A stretch of 64,000 nt of DNA from Erinaceus europaeus (GCF_950295315.1 NC_080165.1:3915734-3979733), one strand, 5' to 3'. Positions 46,182 to 55,984 are shown, counted from the first letter of the stretch. The notes: a model not told the origin generated them from the sequence alone. Translations and numbers: made by a program.

Positions 46182-46414
46182 TTTTTTGTTCAGAGGTCTT
46201 TGGCTCCTTTGTTCCCATTTTTAAAAGCATTTAAATCCTTCTGTGGTTGTCAGCGGGCTTTGCTTTTTCTCTTTCTGCTTACTTATGTACAGAAACAGAA
46301 GCTTTGTGTATTAATTTTGCAGCTGAACACTTTAATCTCATTGCTTATTCACTTTTATTATTTCTTTGGTCATTTTGGGCATTTCACTTTTCCAGGGCAA
46401 CTTTTAAAAATAAA

Positions 46415-46650
46415 AAGAGGAAAGAAGGACCAACATAAGGATCCAGGTTCGAGCCCCCTGGGTCTCCATCTACAGGGGAAGTCACTTCACAGGCAGTGAA
46501 GCAGGTCTGCAGTGAAGCAGGTCTGTCTTTCTCTCCCCCTCTCTGTCTTCCCCTCCTCTCTCCATTTCTCTCTGTCCTATCCAACAACAACATCAAGAAC
46601 AACAATAATAACTACAACAATAAAATACAACCAGGGTGACAAAAAGGGAT
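46415..46650 (+). mobile_element. 5'-truncated tRNA-derived SINE
   Basis: It starts at AAGGACCAACATAAGGATCC, so the A-box is missing and the B-box (GGTTCGAGCCC) is retained. A short tandem duplication of GCAGTGAAGCAGGTCTG occurs at about 46,493-46,527. The body ends ACAACAATAAAATACAACCA. Confidence 0.9.
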
Positions 46651-46655
46651 GTATA

Positions 46656-46681
46656 TATACACATACACATACACATACACT
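46656..46681 (+). repeat. (ACATAC)n short repeat
   Basis: Four to five ACATAC units just after the SINE tail. Confidence 0.8.
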
Positions 46682-46827
46682 TGTGAAATAAGATATGGAC
46701 ATATGAAGGAAGACATGGGGAGATAGGGGCCTCCTGTACAAGTGGAGTTTCCCTTAATGCAAGTTTCCCTTAAAATGCTCATGTGTATTGAGCATTTTAA
46801 CATCTGTAAGTGTCCTGGTGATGCACT

Positions 46828-47093
46828 TCTTTTTTTCTTTTAATATTTATTTATTCCCTTTGGTTGCCCTTGTTGGTTTGTTGTTTTAGCTATGATTGAT
46901 GTCGTTGTTGCATAGGACAGAGAGAAATGGAGAGAGGAGGGGAAGACAGAGAGGGGGAGAGAAAGACAGACACTTGCAGACCTGCTTCACCGCCTGTGAA
47001 GCGACTCCCCTGCAGTTGGGGAGCCGGGGGCTCAAACCGAGATCCTTACGCGGGTCCTTGTGCTTTAACCCGCTGCGCTACAACCTGACTCCC
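46828..47093 (-). mobile_element. tRNA-derived SINE
   Basis: TTTAATATTTATTTATTCCC, GCATAGGACAGAGAGAAATG, CAGTTGGGGAGCCGGGGGC and a head ending CGCTACAACCTGACTCCC. GGTGATGCACT flanks both sides (about 46,816 and 47,101), with a few extra bases on the right. Confidence 0.9.
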
Positions 47094-48117
47094 GGTGATG
47101 GGTGATGCACTCCTTAAAGTCCTCTCTCTCTCTGGTAATTCCTCTGGCTCTGTGTCTGTCTAGACTGGCGCAGTGCTCTCACTCTCAGCAGGAGTCGTCT
47201 TGCTATTGCAAGGAGTGCTTCCTTTCACCTGTTTGCACACTTACCTTGGTTTTTACCTTGGCGACAGTGGTGGGTTCCTTCACTGCGGATGCACTGTTTG
47301 GGGGAGGTGAGGGGTGCTGGGTGCGGCACCAGATGCTTTTCTAGCAGTGTCTGAGTTCAGCAGGGATTGAATTCCACCCCGCATTCGCCCCTTTCAAGTC
47401 TCAGGTACAAGCCCAGTCACCACCAGGGTGCAGAAAGTCGAAGAGCCCCTGCCTCAGCCTGGGAGGTTTTGCTGGAGGAAGGAGTACATGGTGACACTGC
47501 CACTTTCTGGCCAGGAAACCCGCTTTGACTAGATTTCTTCTCTGCCTTAAGGGCAGATTATTTGGGGCAGTTCAGCACTTTGGAATCCTGGAGCCATGTC
47601 CACCATGCCCACAGTCTCCTCTCCGGCCTGATGCCACTGCACTGCTGAGCAAGATGGCCCTGGAGGTTGGGGGACATTGAGCCTCAACATGCTATACATG
47701 TACTTTCTCCTGCTCTCTGCACGCCTTCCATGACATCGCTTTACTCCTCGGTCTCTACTAAGCTAGGATCAGGCTTGTTTTGCAACATTGCCCTTTGTTA
47801 GTGTGGCGTGTTTAAGGGAGCTCAGCCTGCAGTGTGACCATCCCACCACAGCTTTCCTTCCAGAAGTGTCCCTACTAGTTCTGCCTAGTAACAATGACAA
47901 TGTTACTAGGCTGAGACAGAACCAGGTCCAGCTAAATGGTAGTGATAGAACAAGATTTCAGAACAAATATCTACGCATTTTATCACCTTATGGAAGAGCT
48001 AGTGGTCTCCAGTACATTGTTCACAGGCACAATTTTTCACCTCTGTGATGACTGGCTATAGCACTTGCACTTAGAAATAGGACCTTTTCTGTCACCATGA
48101 ACCGGGATATATATGCC
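47094..48117. other. GC-richer unclassified stretch
   Basis: About 1 kb, clearly richer in G and C than most of the window, with no long frame and no recognised domain. GAGCAAGATGGCC near 47,648 and the nearby minus-strand L1 make an L1 5' UTR possible, but this is a guess. A 10-bp inverted repeat lies at 47,884-47,910. Confidence 0.35.
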
Positions 48118-48844
48118 CTCCCACCCCACCCCACCCCACCCAATCCCACTTCTCCCACCCCATCCCATCTGATCCCATCCCATCCCATCCCATCCCATCC
48201 TATCCTATCCTATCCTATCCCATCCCATCCCAACCTATCCCATCCCATCTCAACCCATCCCACCCCAACCCATCCCATACCATCCCTCCCATCCCATCCC
48301 AACCCATCCCATTCCATCCCATCCCTCCCATCCCATCCTATCCCTCCCATCTCATCCCATCCCATCTCTCCCATCTCATCCCATCCCATCCCATCCCATC
48401 CATCCCATCCCATCCCATCCCTCCCATCCCATCCTATCCCTCCCATCTCATTCCATCCCATCTCTCCCATATCATCCCATCCCATCCCTCCTATCCCATC
48501 CCATCACTCCCATCCCATCCCATCCTTCCCATCTCATCCCATCCCATCCTTCCCATCCCATCCCATCCCATCCCTCCCATCCCATCCCATCTCATCCATC
48601 ACACCCCTCCCATCCCATCCCATCCCTCCCATCCCATCCCTCCCATCCCTCCCATCCCTCCCATCCCTCCCATCCCATCCCTCCCATCCCATCCCATCCC
48701 ATCCTATTCTACCCCATCCCATCCCATCCCTCCCATCTCATACCTCCCATCCCATCCTTCCCCTACCATCCCATCCCATCCCTTCCATCCCACCCCTTCC
48801 ATCCCATTCCACCCCTTCCATCCCATTCCACCCCTTCCATCCCA
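48118..48844 (+). repeat. (CCCAT)n pentanucleotide array, block 1
   Basis: About 730 bp of CCCAT units with CCCTC and CCCAC variants. On the minus strand this is (GGGAT)n. The lack of stop codons gives artificial frames of up to 267 codons (Pro/Ser/His-rich); none is a gene. Confidence 0.97.
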
Positions 48845-48985
48845 GGATAGGACAGAGAGAAATTGAGAGAGGGGAAGACAGAGAAGGGGGAAAAAGATAG
48901 ACACCTGCAGACCTACTTCACCACCTGTGAAGCGACTCCCCTGCAGGTGGAGAGACAGGGGCTTGAACCAGGATACTTATGCCAT
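48845..48985 (-). mobile_element. Truncated tRNA-derived SINE inside the array
   Basis: GGATAGGACAGAGAGAAATT, ACACCTGCAGACCTACTTCA, CTGTGAAGCGACTCCCC and GGCTTGAACCAGGATAC. The tRNA-like head is mostly lost and the T-rich tail is missing, as if cut when it entered the array. Confidence 0.85.
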
Positions 48986-49103
48986 GTTGGGTAGTAGCTT
49001 TGAGTGGGATCAAACCAATGCCATGCAGGTATGCCGGTGCTTAGTTAAGCAGGATTAGAGACAGAAGCTTTAAGCCGGGGGAGCTGGCATACTATCCAAC
49101 ATC
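48986..49103. other. Unclassified spacer between array blocks
   Basis: A stretch beginning GCCATGTTGGGTAGTAGCTT and ending GCATACTATCCAACATC. Origin unknown. Confidence 0.4.
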
Positions 49104-49372
49104 ATCCCACCCCATCCCATCCCATCCCATCCCATCCCCTCCCTCCCCTCCCCTCCCATCCCATCCCATCCCATCCCATCCCATCCCACCCTACCCCACC
49201 CCACCCCACCCCACCCCACCCCATCCCATCCCATCCCATCCCATCCCATCCCATCCCATCCCATCCCATCCCATCCCATCCATTCTATCCCACCCCTTCC
49301 ATTCCATTCCATCCCATCCTATCCCATCCCATCCAATCCCATCCCATCCCATCCCATCCTTCTCTTCCCCAG
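49104..49372 (+). repeat. (CCCAT)n pentanucleotide array, block 2
   Basis: About 260 bp of the same unit, more homogeneous than block 1, including a run of about 15 perfect units near 49,220-49,280. It ends at CATCCTTCTCTTCCCCAGAG, directly against L1 3' UTR sequence. Confidence 0.97.
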
Positions 49373-49959
49373 AGTCCATTGCTTTGGTGCAGCATACTAC
49401 ATCTTTTCTAAGTTTCTTTTTAATTCCCTGTACTGTCCTTTTTTCTTACCTGTCACCTATGAGTGATATTATCCTGTATTTGCCCCTCTCTTTTTGGCTT
49501 CTCTTATTTAGCATGATTCTTGCAAGTTTCACCCACAGTGAATCAAAGGCAAAGGCTTTATCATCTTTAACAACTGAGTTGTACTCCATTGTGTATATGC
49601 TCCACAACATTCTTGTCCACACATCTGATGTTGGGCACCTGGATGGTTTCAAAGTTTAAACTGTTGTAAAGTGTGCTGCTCTGAGGATAGATGTGTGTAG
49701 GCCTCTTTGGATGCATGTCTTTGTTGCCTTTGCATATATCCCCCTGAGGGGAGTCCTTGGGATATGGGAAGGTTCACTTTAAGAATTCTGATGAGTCTCC
49801 AGACCATTTTCCCACAGGAATTGGACCAATTTGCATTCCCGCCAGCAGTATGAAGGGTACTTTTTCCTCCACAGCCTCCCCATCAGGGATGCTTCTGTCT
49901 GTTTGAATGTAAGTCATTTTCATATGTAGAAAGTGGCAGCTTATTGTTTTCTTATTGCT
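49373..49959 (-). mobile_element. L1 3' UTR and ORF2 end, minus strand (segment 1)
   Basis: AGTCCATTGCTTTGGTGCAG is the reverse complement of TGCACCAAAGTAAAGGACT. It is followed by TTAGCATGATTCTTGCAAG, AACTGAGTTGTACTCCATTG, CCACAGGAATTGGACCAATTT and TCCACAGCCTCCCCATC, the typical reverse order of L1 3' UTR and ORF2. The element resumes at 50,665 and 58,910 beyond two LTR-element insertions. Confidence 0.85.
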
Positions 49960-50658
49960 TGTGGGGTTATGTGTAAGTTTGGTAGAGCTTAGGGAAAATT
50001 CCCCCTATCCTTGGATGGAGGTCTGGGAAAGACACCCCCTTGTTAGCCTCTATCACCGAGAAGAGCAAAGGGGAAAAACAGTCTCTCAGATTCAGTTCTC
50101 CCTTTTCAGACTCTCAAGCCCATAGAGGTCTCACTGCCTCTCCCCACTAACTTCAGGCCACATGGCTGCCTGTTTTAAGGTTCATTTACTCAAAGTTCAC
50201 CTCACCTTCTGATCACAAAGGAGAACACACCTTATCACACACTCCATCATACACCTCAAACCCCAGAGAAGAGAAATTCCAGACTCTATGGCCTTTGATA
50301 TCCATCTTCTCTCTGTCTCACCCTACTGGTTTAACCCCTATGTTTCTCTCAAATACCTTTGGATAATTAAGTTGCTTGCATCATGGAGAATAATTGTCTG
50401 GTATCACATCAATTCTTGTCATACCAGCCCCTTACCATAGGAGCAAGCTGACCTTTAAGAAACTGGTAATTTCTGACATATTTGAAAAATGTTCTTTGTT
50501 TGGTCCTCTGTTTAAGCCTATGCCCAACTTCCAATAAAGAAGAGTGTCCCAATTCTCCCCGGTGTCTCTTGCCTATTTTGCTGAGTCCCTTGAACAAACC
50601 AAGGGAGAACTGGTCACTTACCTTCATTGCTGAGAGTCACCCCGCAGGATCCCCAGCA
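49960..50658. mobile_element. Solo LTR (or LTR-like element) with 6-bp target duplication
   Basis: A 699-bp segment begins TGTGGGG and ends CCCCAGCA, flanked by ATTGCT at 49,954-49,959 and 50,659-50,664. Removing it restores L1 continuity. It contains AATAAA at about 50,533 followed by a GT-rich stretch, in favour of a plus-strand LTR with U3-R-U5 order. A 6-bp duplication fits class II elements. It is not alignable by eye to the neighbouring retrovirus LTR. Confidence 0.75.
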
Positions 50659-50664
50659 ATTGCT

Positions 50665-50685
50665 GAGTCTGGTAAGTTTCTATAT
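50665..50685 (-). mobile_element. L1 segment 2 (between two insertions)
   Basis: Only GAGTCTGGTAAGTTTCTATAT lies between the solo LTR and the retrovirus; its last six bases are the retroviral target site. With 58,910 onward it reads as reverse L1 ORF2. Confidence 0.7.
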
Positions 50686-50938
50686 TGCTGGGAAATTGTG
50701 CCAATGCAGTCATATCTGCCATGTTGTCCCCTCAGACTACTGCTAGTTCCCTGGAGAGTTGGGACATTCTCAGAGTGCCTGTTCAGCCATGTTGTACCCT
50801 CAAGACATTGTCTATATCCCCGCAATATCTGGAGTGCTCTGGTTACTCCTCCCCCCTCCCATTCTCACGAGAGCTATCATCCTATCCTGGAGTGCTATGG
50901 TTACTCCTCCCCCTTCCCATTCTCACGAAAGCTACTCC

Positions 50939-50945
50939 TATAAAA
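50939..50945 (+). promoter_or_regulatory. 5' LTR TATA box
   Basis: TATAAAA in CTCCTATAAAAGCCC, about 150 bp upstream of the polyadenylation signal, as expected for a U3 promoter. The same motif is kept in the 3' LTR at 58,663-58,669. Confidence 0.85.
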
Positions 50946-51093
50946 GCCCTTCGTTTTTCGCACCTCGCTCTCTTGCCGGAGCTCCACTCTGGTGTTCAGA
51001 TGCAGGAAAGGTTACTGTGTGAGGCGGCCATTTTCTCTACCTCCACGTGGCCCAACCTGCTTCTCTAACACCCAACTCTGAGGTGCCAGCGCG

Positions 51094-51099
51094 AATAAA
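51094..51099 (+). terminator. 5' LTR polyadenylation signal
   Basis: AATAAA in GCGCGAATAAAGATTTGTG, followed by a TCTCTC-rich stretch. Its 3' LTR counterpart is at 58,818-58,823. Confidence 0.85.
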
Positions 51100-51181
51100 G
51101 ATTTGTGTTTCCTCTTCGCTCCGGACCCTCTCTCTCTCTTCTCTGCGGCCCGCACACTACAACATCTGGCTCTACAACATC

Positions 51182-51199
51182 TGGTGCCCAACGTGTCCC
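51182..51199 (+). other. Primer binding site, lysine-tRNA type
   Basis: TGGTGCCCAACGTG follows the 5' LTR after two bases. The first 14 bases fit the Lys-1,2 tRNA primer site of betaretroviruses with one change; the last four bases have drifted. Confidence 0.85.
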
Positions 51200-51241
51200 A
51201 TACTCACGCCCAGCCTGAGTTCCAGAAAAGCCGCCCAGACA

Positions 51242-51250
51242 CAGGTAAGT
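51242..51250 (+). promoter_or_regulatory. Putative major splice donor
   Basis: CAGGTAAGT matches the consensus exactly, in the leader between primer binding site and gag, where retroviruses place the donor for subgenomic RNA. Confidence 0.6.
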
Positions 51251-51290
51251 GGCATCCACCCGCCTCTGTCGCCCCGCGTCTCGCTCCATC

Positions 51291-52914
51291 ATGGGAATTT
51301 TTTCGTTTTATGAGGAGGTGTCCCAGTTATAATCTCCTTCTGCCCTGGGACAGATTCACGCAGTCACAGATGGTTTAATTTTCGCTATCCCTTGGATTTT
51401 TATAACTGTGGTCGCCACTTACAAGATATGTACAACATGGTCTGCCATGAGAATAAGTGACCTTGAGGCTGAGATACGAGAGTTAAAGCACATGTGCTTA
51501 AGACGCCCTCAGCGATCAGCAGATAGACCCAGAACTTCCATTCCCACAGACACATACACGTGTTCGGAAGCTCCTCCTCTGACCCCGCCCCCTGCTGCCC
51601 AGGGTTCAGCTTCTCCTGAGATACAAGAGTTAAGAGATATGTGCTTACAACCTAAACGCCCTAAGTGATTTGCATTCAGCACCCAAACTCTTGTCCCTGC
51701 AGACATGTGCTCAGTCCCTTCTGTGGCTTCCATGACCCCTTCACCCACAGACACGTCTTCAGTTCCTTCTGCTTCCCCTGGCCCCGCCCCCTGTTTCCCC
51801 TGAGGCTTCTGGTTCTCTAGCCCCTCCTCCTACCGCCCCGGTTTTGGCTACCCCTGAGGCTTCTGCTTCTCTGACCCCACCCCCTGCTGATACGTCATCA
51901 TTAAGATGCCTTGTGGCTGAGATACAAGAGTTAAAGGATATTTTTTCAGCATTTAAGGACATTAAACCATTTGCAGTCCACCCCAAGAGCTCCATCCCCG
52001 TAGATACATGTTCAGTTTCCCCTGCGGCCACTACAGCAGTTTCCATGGCACCTTCCACTTCCGTAGATCTCTCCCCAGTGTCATCGAACCAAATCCACAC
52101 CTTCCTGGTAAACGTGGCCCCGTCTAAACAAAACCCTCAGCCGTGGCAGTCATACTCTGCTAAAAGCCTTGAAACACTTAGACAAGCAGTCAGGGATGAC
52201 GGAATGCACACTCCATGGACCAAGTCTGTTTTAAGGAGTTTTTACCACCATCTTAACATGCCCCAAGATTGGAAAGATCTGGCTCATGCTGCACTCCCAG
52301 ACCCCCTCTACCTACAGTGGAATGCATACTTCCACGATGAGTGCTCTAGACAGTCGCAGGAAAATAGTAACAAACAGGTAGAATGGGATTCTGATGCTTT
52401 GTTTGGAGGAGTTTATGAATCTGGAGCTCATCAGGCAGAAGCCAGGTTTCCAACCGGTTATTTTGAACAGGTATGCATCTGAGCAACACAAGCATGGGAA
52501 AGGGTGACCCCACCCAATGTAGATTCATCAGTTCCCATTATTCGCCAAGGCACTGATGAATCATTAGCGAGCTTCATCTCAAGGGTGAAGACAAGCTTAG
52601 AGAGAAAGGTTTATAATCCTGACATCCGCTCACTACTCCTGCGCTCTATTGTCTGGGAAGGCATGATACCACAATTCCATCAGGCATGCCTTAATCTTAA
52701 ACACCTACACCCAGATAATTGGATTTTAGCAACACAGGAACTTACATCAGGCAATTATGGGGCATCCGCTATGACACAGGTTTATGCAGTTACCCCATGT
52801 AATCACAATGGGGCCTGCTTTCAGTGCGGTCGCCAAGGACATTGGCGTAACCAATGTCCTGATAAGCTGCGACCACACCTCCAGTCAGGGAAACCCCACC
52901 TCCAGCTAGAGTGA
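51291..52914 (+). pseudogene. gag: gag pseudogene (matrix, capsid, nucleocapsid)
   Basis: The frame opens with ATG at 51,291 (MGIF..., a myristoylation-type Met-Gly) and meets TAA at codon 14, then continues open to 51,668. A strongly hydrophobic run (FAIPWIFITVVATY) lies near residues 30-50. Coding sequence resumes in a shifted frame by 51,844. The central part resembles betaretroviral capsid (PWTKSVLRSFYHHL, DWKDLAHAALPDPLYLQW); a TGA at 52,480 interrupts it. The nucleocapsid has one canonical zinc knuckle, CFQCGRQGHWRNQC, at about 52,820-52,861. A TGA at 52,912 ends this stretch. Gag would assemble the particle; here it is broken. Confidence 0.9.
51458..52030 (+). repeat. Repeated segment inside gag
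   Basis: GAGATACGAGAGTTAAAG (51,471), GAGATACAAGAGTTAAGAG (51,619) and GAGATACAAGAGTTAAAGG (51,920) head three related segments. Each is followed by a Pro/Ser/Thr-rich stretch with ACAGACAC or GTAGATAC-type phrases. The encoded EI(R/Q)ELK motif recurs in all three. The copies differ in length and frame. Confidence 0.75.
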
Positions 52915-52953
52915 CCACGCCTCCAGTCAGAGCAACCCCACTTTCAGTCAGGG
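52864..52953 (+). repeat. 42-bp tandem duplication at the gag-pro junction
   Basis: CGACCACACCTCCAGTCAGG and TGACCACGCCTCCAGTCAGA head two similar 42-bp units. The first reads CGA where the second reads TGA at 52,912, which explains that stop as a C-to-T change at a CpG. Confidence 0.8.
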
Positions 52954-53463
52954 AGCCAGAGGCCATGTACTGTTTGTCCAAGATGTCGTAAGGGGTTTTA
53001 CTGGAAGAGAGATTGTTGGTCCCTATTTCATAAAGATGGTTCGCCTCTGAATGGTACAAATTTGGGGCCTGAGATTTTGTGGACCACTCCTGTTCTAAAA
53101 CAAGGTAACCCTTCTATGACAGTAAAGATTGGCAATATTCCTTTTAAATTTTTGATTGACACGGGGGCAGCAAAGACGATTTTAAGGCAAGAAGAGGTTC
53201 CCCAAGATTGGGAACTCATCCCTGGACCCAGTATACATGGAGTAGGAGGGGTGACCCAATCATTTCACACACGAGACTCGCTCATGTGGGAAGACCTGGA
53301 AGGTTCTACCGGGCACTTCCACCCTTTGGTAGCTAATATTAGCACCAACCTATTGGGCAGGGATCTTCTACAATGTCTTGATGTTAGGATATCCACAGAT
53401 GCCTCTGCAGAGTGTAACACCCGTTCCCACGAGACCAGGTCTAATAAGCACCCCCAATACTAA
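52915..53463 (+). pseudogene. pro: pro pseudogene (second zinc knuckle and aspartic protease)
   Basis: This frame is the same as that of the 3' part of gag and is separated from it only by the TGA at 52,912. At 52,975-53,016 it encodes CPRCRKGFYWKRDC, a CCHC-like knuckle whose histidine position is tyrosine. The protease core follows, with the catalytic LIDTGA at about 53,152-53,169 and a conserved NLLGRDLL near 53,347-53,370. From 52,915 to the TAA at 53,461 the frame is free of stops. Retroviral protease matures Gag and Pol. The canonical dUTPase domain of many betaretroviruses is not apparent. Confidence 0.88.
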
Positions 53464-55984
53464 ATGCCACTGTTCGTAGCCAAACACCCCGTTTAAGCTG
53501 GCTTTCTAATGTGCCTGTCTGGGTGGAACAGTGGCCTTTACCTAGGGATAAACTAGAAATTTTAAAAGAGTTCATCCGAGATCAGTTGTCCTTAGGACAC
53601 ATTCGCCATTCTCAAAGCCCATGGAATACTCCTGTCTTTGTGATTAAAAAACGCTCGGGAAAATGGCGCCTCCTTCAAGATCTCCGTGCAGTAAATAAAA
53701 CCATACAGGTCTGGGGCTCCCCCCAAAGTGGTTTGCCTCTTGCTTCTGCAATTCTCACAGGAATTCCAATCATAGCTATTGATATACAAGATTGTTTATT
53801 CTCTATTTCCTTCCATCCACAAGATTGTAAACGTTTTGCCTTCTCTGTTCCTTCTATTAATAACGCCAGCCCTGCTGACAGATTTGAATGGGTGGTGCTG
53901 CCCCAGGGTATAGCCAACAGTCCTATAATTTGTCAGGAGGCTGTTAAATCTGCCCTTGTCCCATATATTCATAAGGGTCTTAATATTTTTCATTATACAG
54001 ATGATATTTTAATATGGGGAAAATCAGATACAGATCTCTATGCCTTATGTGAATTTCTCATTCCTGCATTAAAGAAAAGCGGCCTTAATGTAGCTCCTGA
54101 GAAGATACAGCTAATTCCTCCAATATCTTTCTTAGGTTCAGAGATTTCTTTAACGCAAATTCGTCCCTTAAAACCTAATGTCACCTTTCCTTCTAACCTT
54201 ACTCTTGCTTCTTTACAAAGTTTTCTAGGAAATTTAAATTGACTTCGGTAGTATCTCTATCTGCCTACAAGCTGCCTCCAACCAATGTTTGACCTGTTAA
54301 AAGGAAACAAACAGCCCTCCTCAATACGTAAGTTAACTCCCGAGGCCTCCTTGTCACTGGAAAGGGTTAACCAGGCCCTCCAGGACATGCACCTTGTTCG
54401 ATTCTCTCCCTCCTCTCCGGTAAATCTTCAACTCCACCCCCACAGTAGTAGGGGCATTGTGGCAAGACCATGGGGTTCTTGAGTGGCTTCACACGCCAGT
54501 AGGAGGAACTCCAAGACTCCTCACTGAGATAGATGCGTTAGCATTCATGGTTCGTCAAGGGAGAAATAGGTCTGTGCAGGTCTTAGGGAAAGAACCAAAT
54601 TGAATTATTCTTCCCTTTTCTCTCACAGACACAGAGTGGCTTATACGCCATCATTCCCGCTTTGCCATAAGCTTCCTGGGGTTTCCAGGACAAATAGATA
54701 ACCATTTTCCTTCCAATAAATTGATAGCTTCTTTACCTCTTCTGCCTCTACTAGCACCTAAACTTTTCTCTCGAGATCCCATTCCTTCTGCTCCTACAGT
54801 CTTCACTGATGGTGGAAAAAAGGGAGCTGCTGCCCTTATATATTACCCAGACAAACAATCTCCTAAACCTCTCTTTACTGAGCTTCCTGAGAATTCCCCT
54901 CAGTACAAAGAACATTATGCTGTTTTCCTTGCATTAAAAGCTGTACCAGAATCCTTCAACCTTTTTTCTGACAGTGTGTATACTGTTAACTTACTTCCAT
55001 GGCTTGCTCGTTCTTATGTGAAAATTGATGACAACCCACTTTCCCCTCTCTTGATTCAAATCACCTCTATGCTCTCTTCTCGAACCCAACCACTATATAT
55101 TCAGCACCTTCGTTCCCAAAGCCCTCTTCCTGGTTCCCTGTCCAAAGGGAGTGCTGCAGCTTACCGCCTTGCCTCCACAGGAGCTCTCCTAGTCTATGTC
55201 TCTGATCTTGCTGATTTCCATTCTCTAACCCATGTTAATCTTAAAGGCCTTCGAGCTAGATTTCCTAATGTTCCGTTACCACAATCAAAACATATCCTAG
55301 CTACATGCTCTTCCTGTGCAAGTCTCAGAAAAACACCTGCTATTCAGACTCTTGGTGTTAACCCCCGAGGCTTAAAAGCTAATGGTATTTGGCAAATTGA
55401 TGTCACCCACATACCAAACTTTGGCAAACAAAATATGTGTTTGTCTCAATTGATACCTCTTCTAAATTTATGTGGGCAACAGCTCAGAGAGGAGAAAGCT
55501 CTAAAAAGCTTATAAGCCACATGCTCTCCTGTTTTGTTGTGATGGGCTTACCTCTTCAAGTGAAAACCGACCGTGGACCAGCGTTTACCAGCAAACAATT
55601 TAAAGATTTTTGTTCCCTCTGGAACATTACTCATACCACAGGCATTCCCTATAATCCACAGGACAAGACATTGTCGAGAGGGCCCATCAAACTCTTAAGC
55701 CTCAATTGAATAAAGATAAAGGAGGAATGTATCCCCCCAATATCCAGCTAGCAAAAGCCTTAACTACATTAAATCTCTTTAATATTTACAATAACTCGGA
55801 CTTACCTCCTATTATTCTTCACTGGCAAACACCATCTACTCTCCCATCTATTAAGGTCAAATGGAAAGACCCACTTGATAAAATTTGGAAAGGGCCTGAC
55901 CCTCTATTGACCATGGGAAGAGGTTTTGCATGTATTTTCCCTCATAATTACTCTAAACCTGTCTGGGTTCCTGCCCGCCATGTC
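53448..55984 (+). pseudogene. pol: pol pseudogene (reverse transcriptase, RNase H, integrase)
   Basis: The frame opens at 53,448 in a -1 relation to pro and overlaps it by 16 bp, as expected for ribosomal frameshifting, though I see no clear slippery heptamer. Reverse transcriptase has VWVEQWPL, the FAFSVPS region and the catalytic YTDD at about 53,993-54,004. Lesions: TGA at 54,240, a frameshift near 54,450-54,470, TGA at 54,601, a frameshift near 55,420-55,440 and another near 55,665-55,680. RNase H keeps TDGG and FSDS, but its HIRxHS-type site reads HLRSQS. Integrase keeps the H-x3-H/C-x2-C zinc site, DVTH and TDRGPAF; the third acidic residue lies beyond the last frameshift. It ends near VWVPARHV. 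Confidence 0.92.

Larger units (their letters stand above)
44940..46410 (-). mobile_element. L1 ORF2-region fragment, minus strand, split by two SINEs
   Basis: On the plus strand, AGTTTGAAGTCAAGTTATAG, TTGAATCTGTATAATGCTTT, TTGATTCTTCCAATCTGTGG and GTCATTTTGGGCATTTC reproduce the order of the reverse complement of mammalian L1 ORF2. The fragment is heavily mutated, with no long frame left. SINEs at about 45,530-45,818 and 45,963-46,181 interrupt it. Confidence 0.8.
50686..51179 (+). repeat. 5' LTR
   Basis: 494 bp, starting TGCTGGGAAATTG and ending CTACAACA. It has TATAAAA at 50,939-50,945 and AATAAA at 51,094-51,099. Two copies of the CTCTGGTTACTCCTCCCCC unit lie upstream of the TATA box. 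By eye it differs from the 3' LTR at about 23 positions outside a 58-bp length difference. Confidence 0.95.

Noticed and set aside
48097..48900. Open frame of 267 codons rich in Pro, Ser and His
   Set aside because: It is the CCCAT pentanucleotide array read in one frame; the repeat unit simply lacks stop codons.
53448..55984. Pol as a possibly functional or domesticated gene
   Set aside because: At least two in-frame stops and three frameshifts, and an altered RNase H site, argue against retained function.
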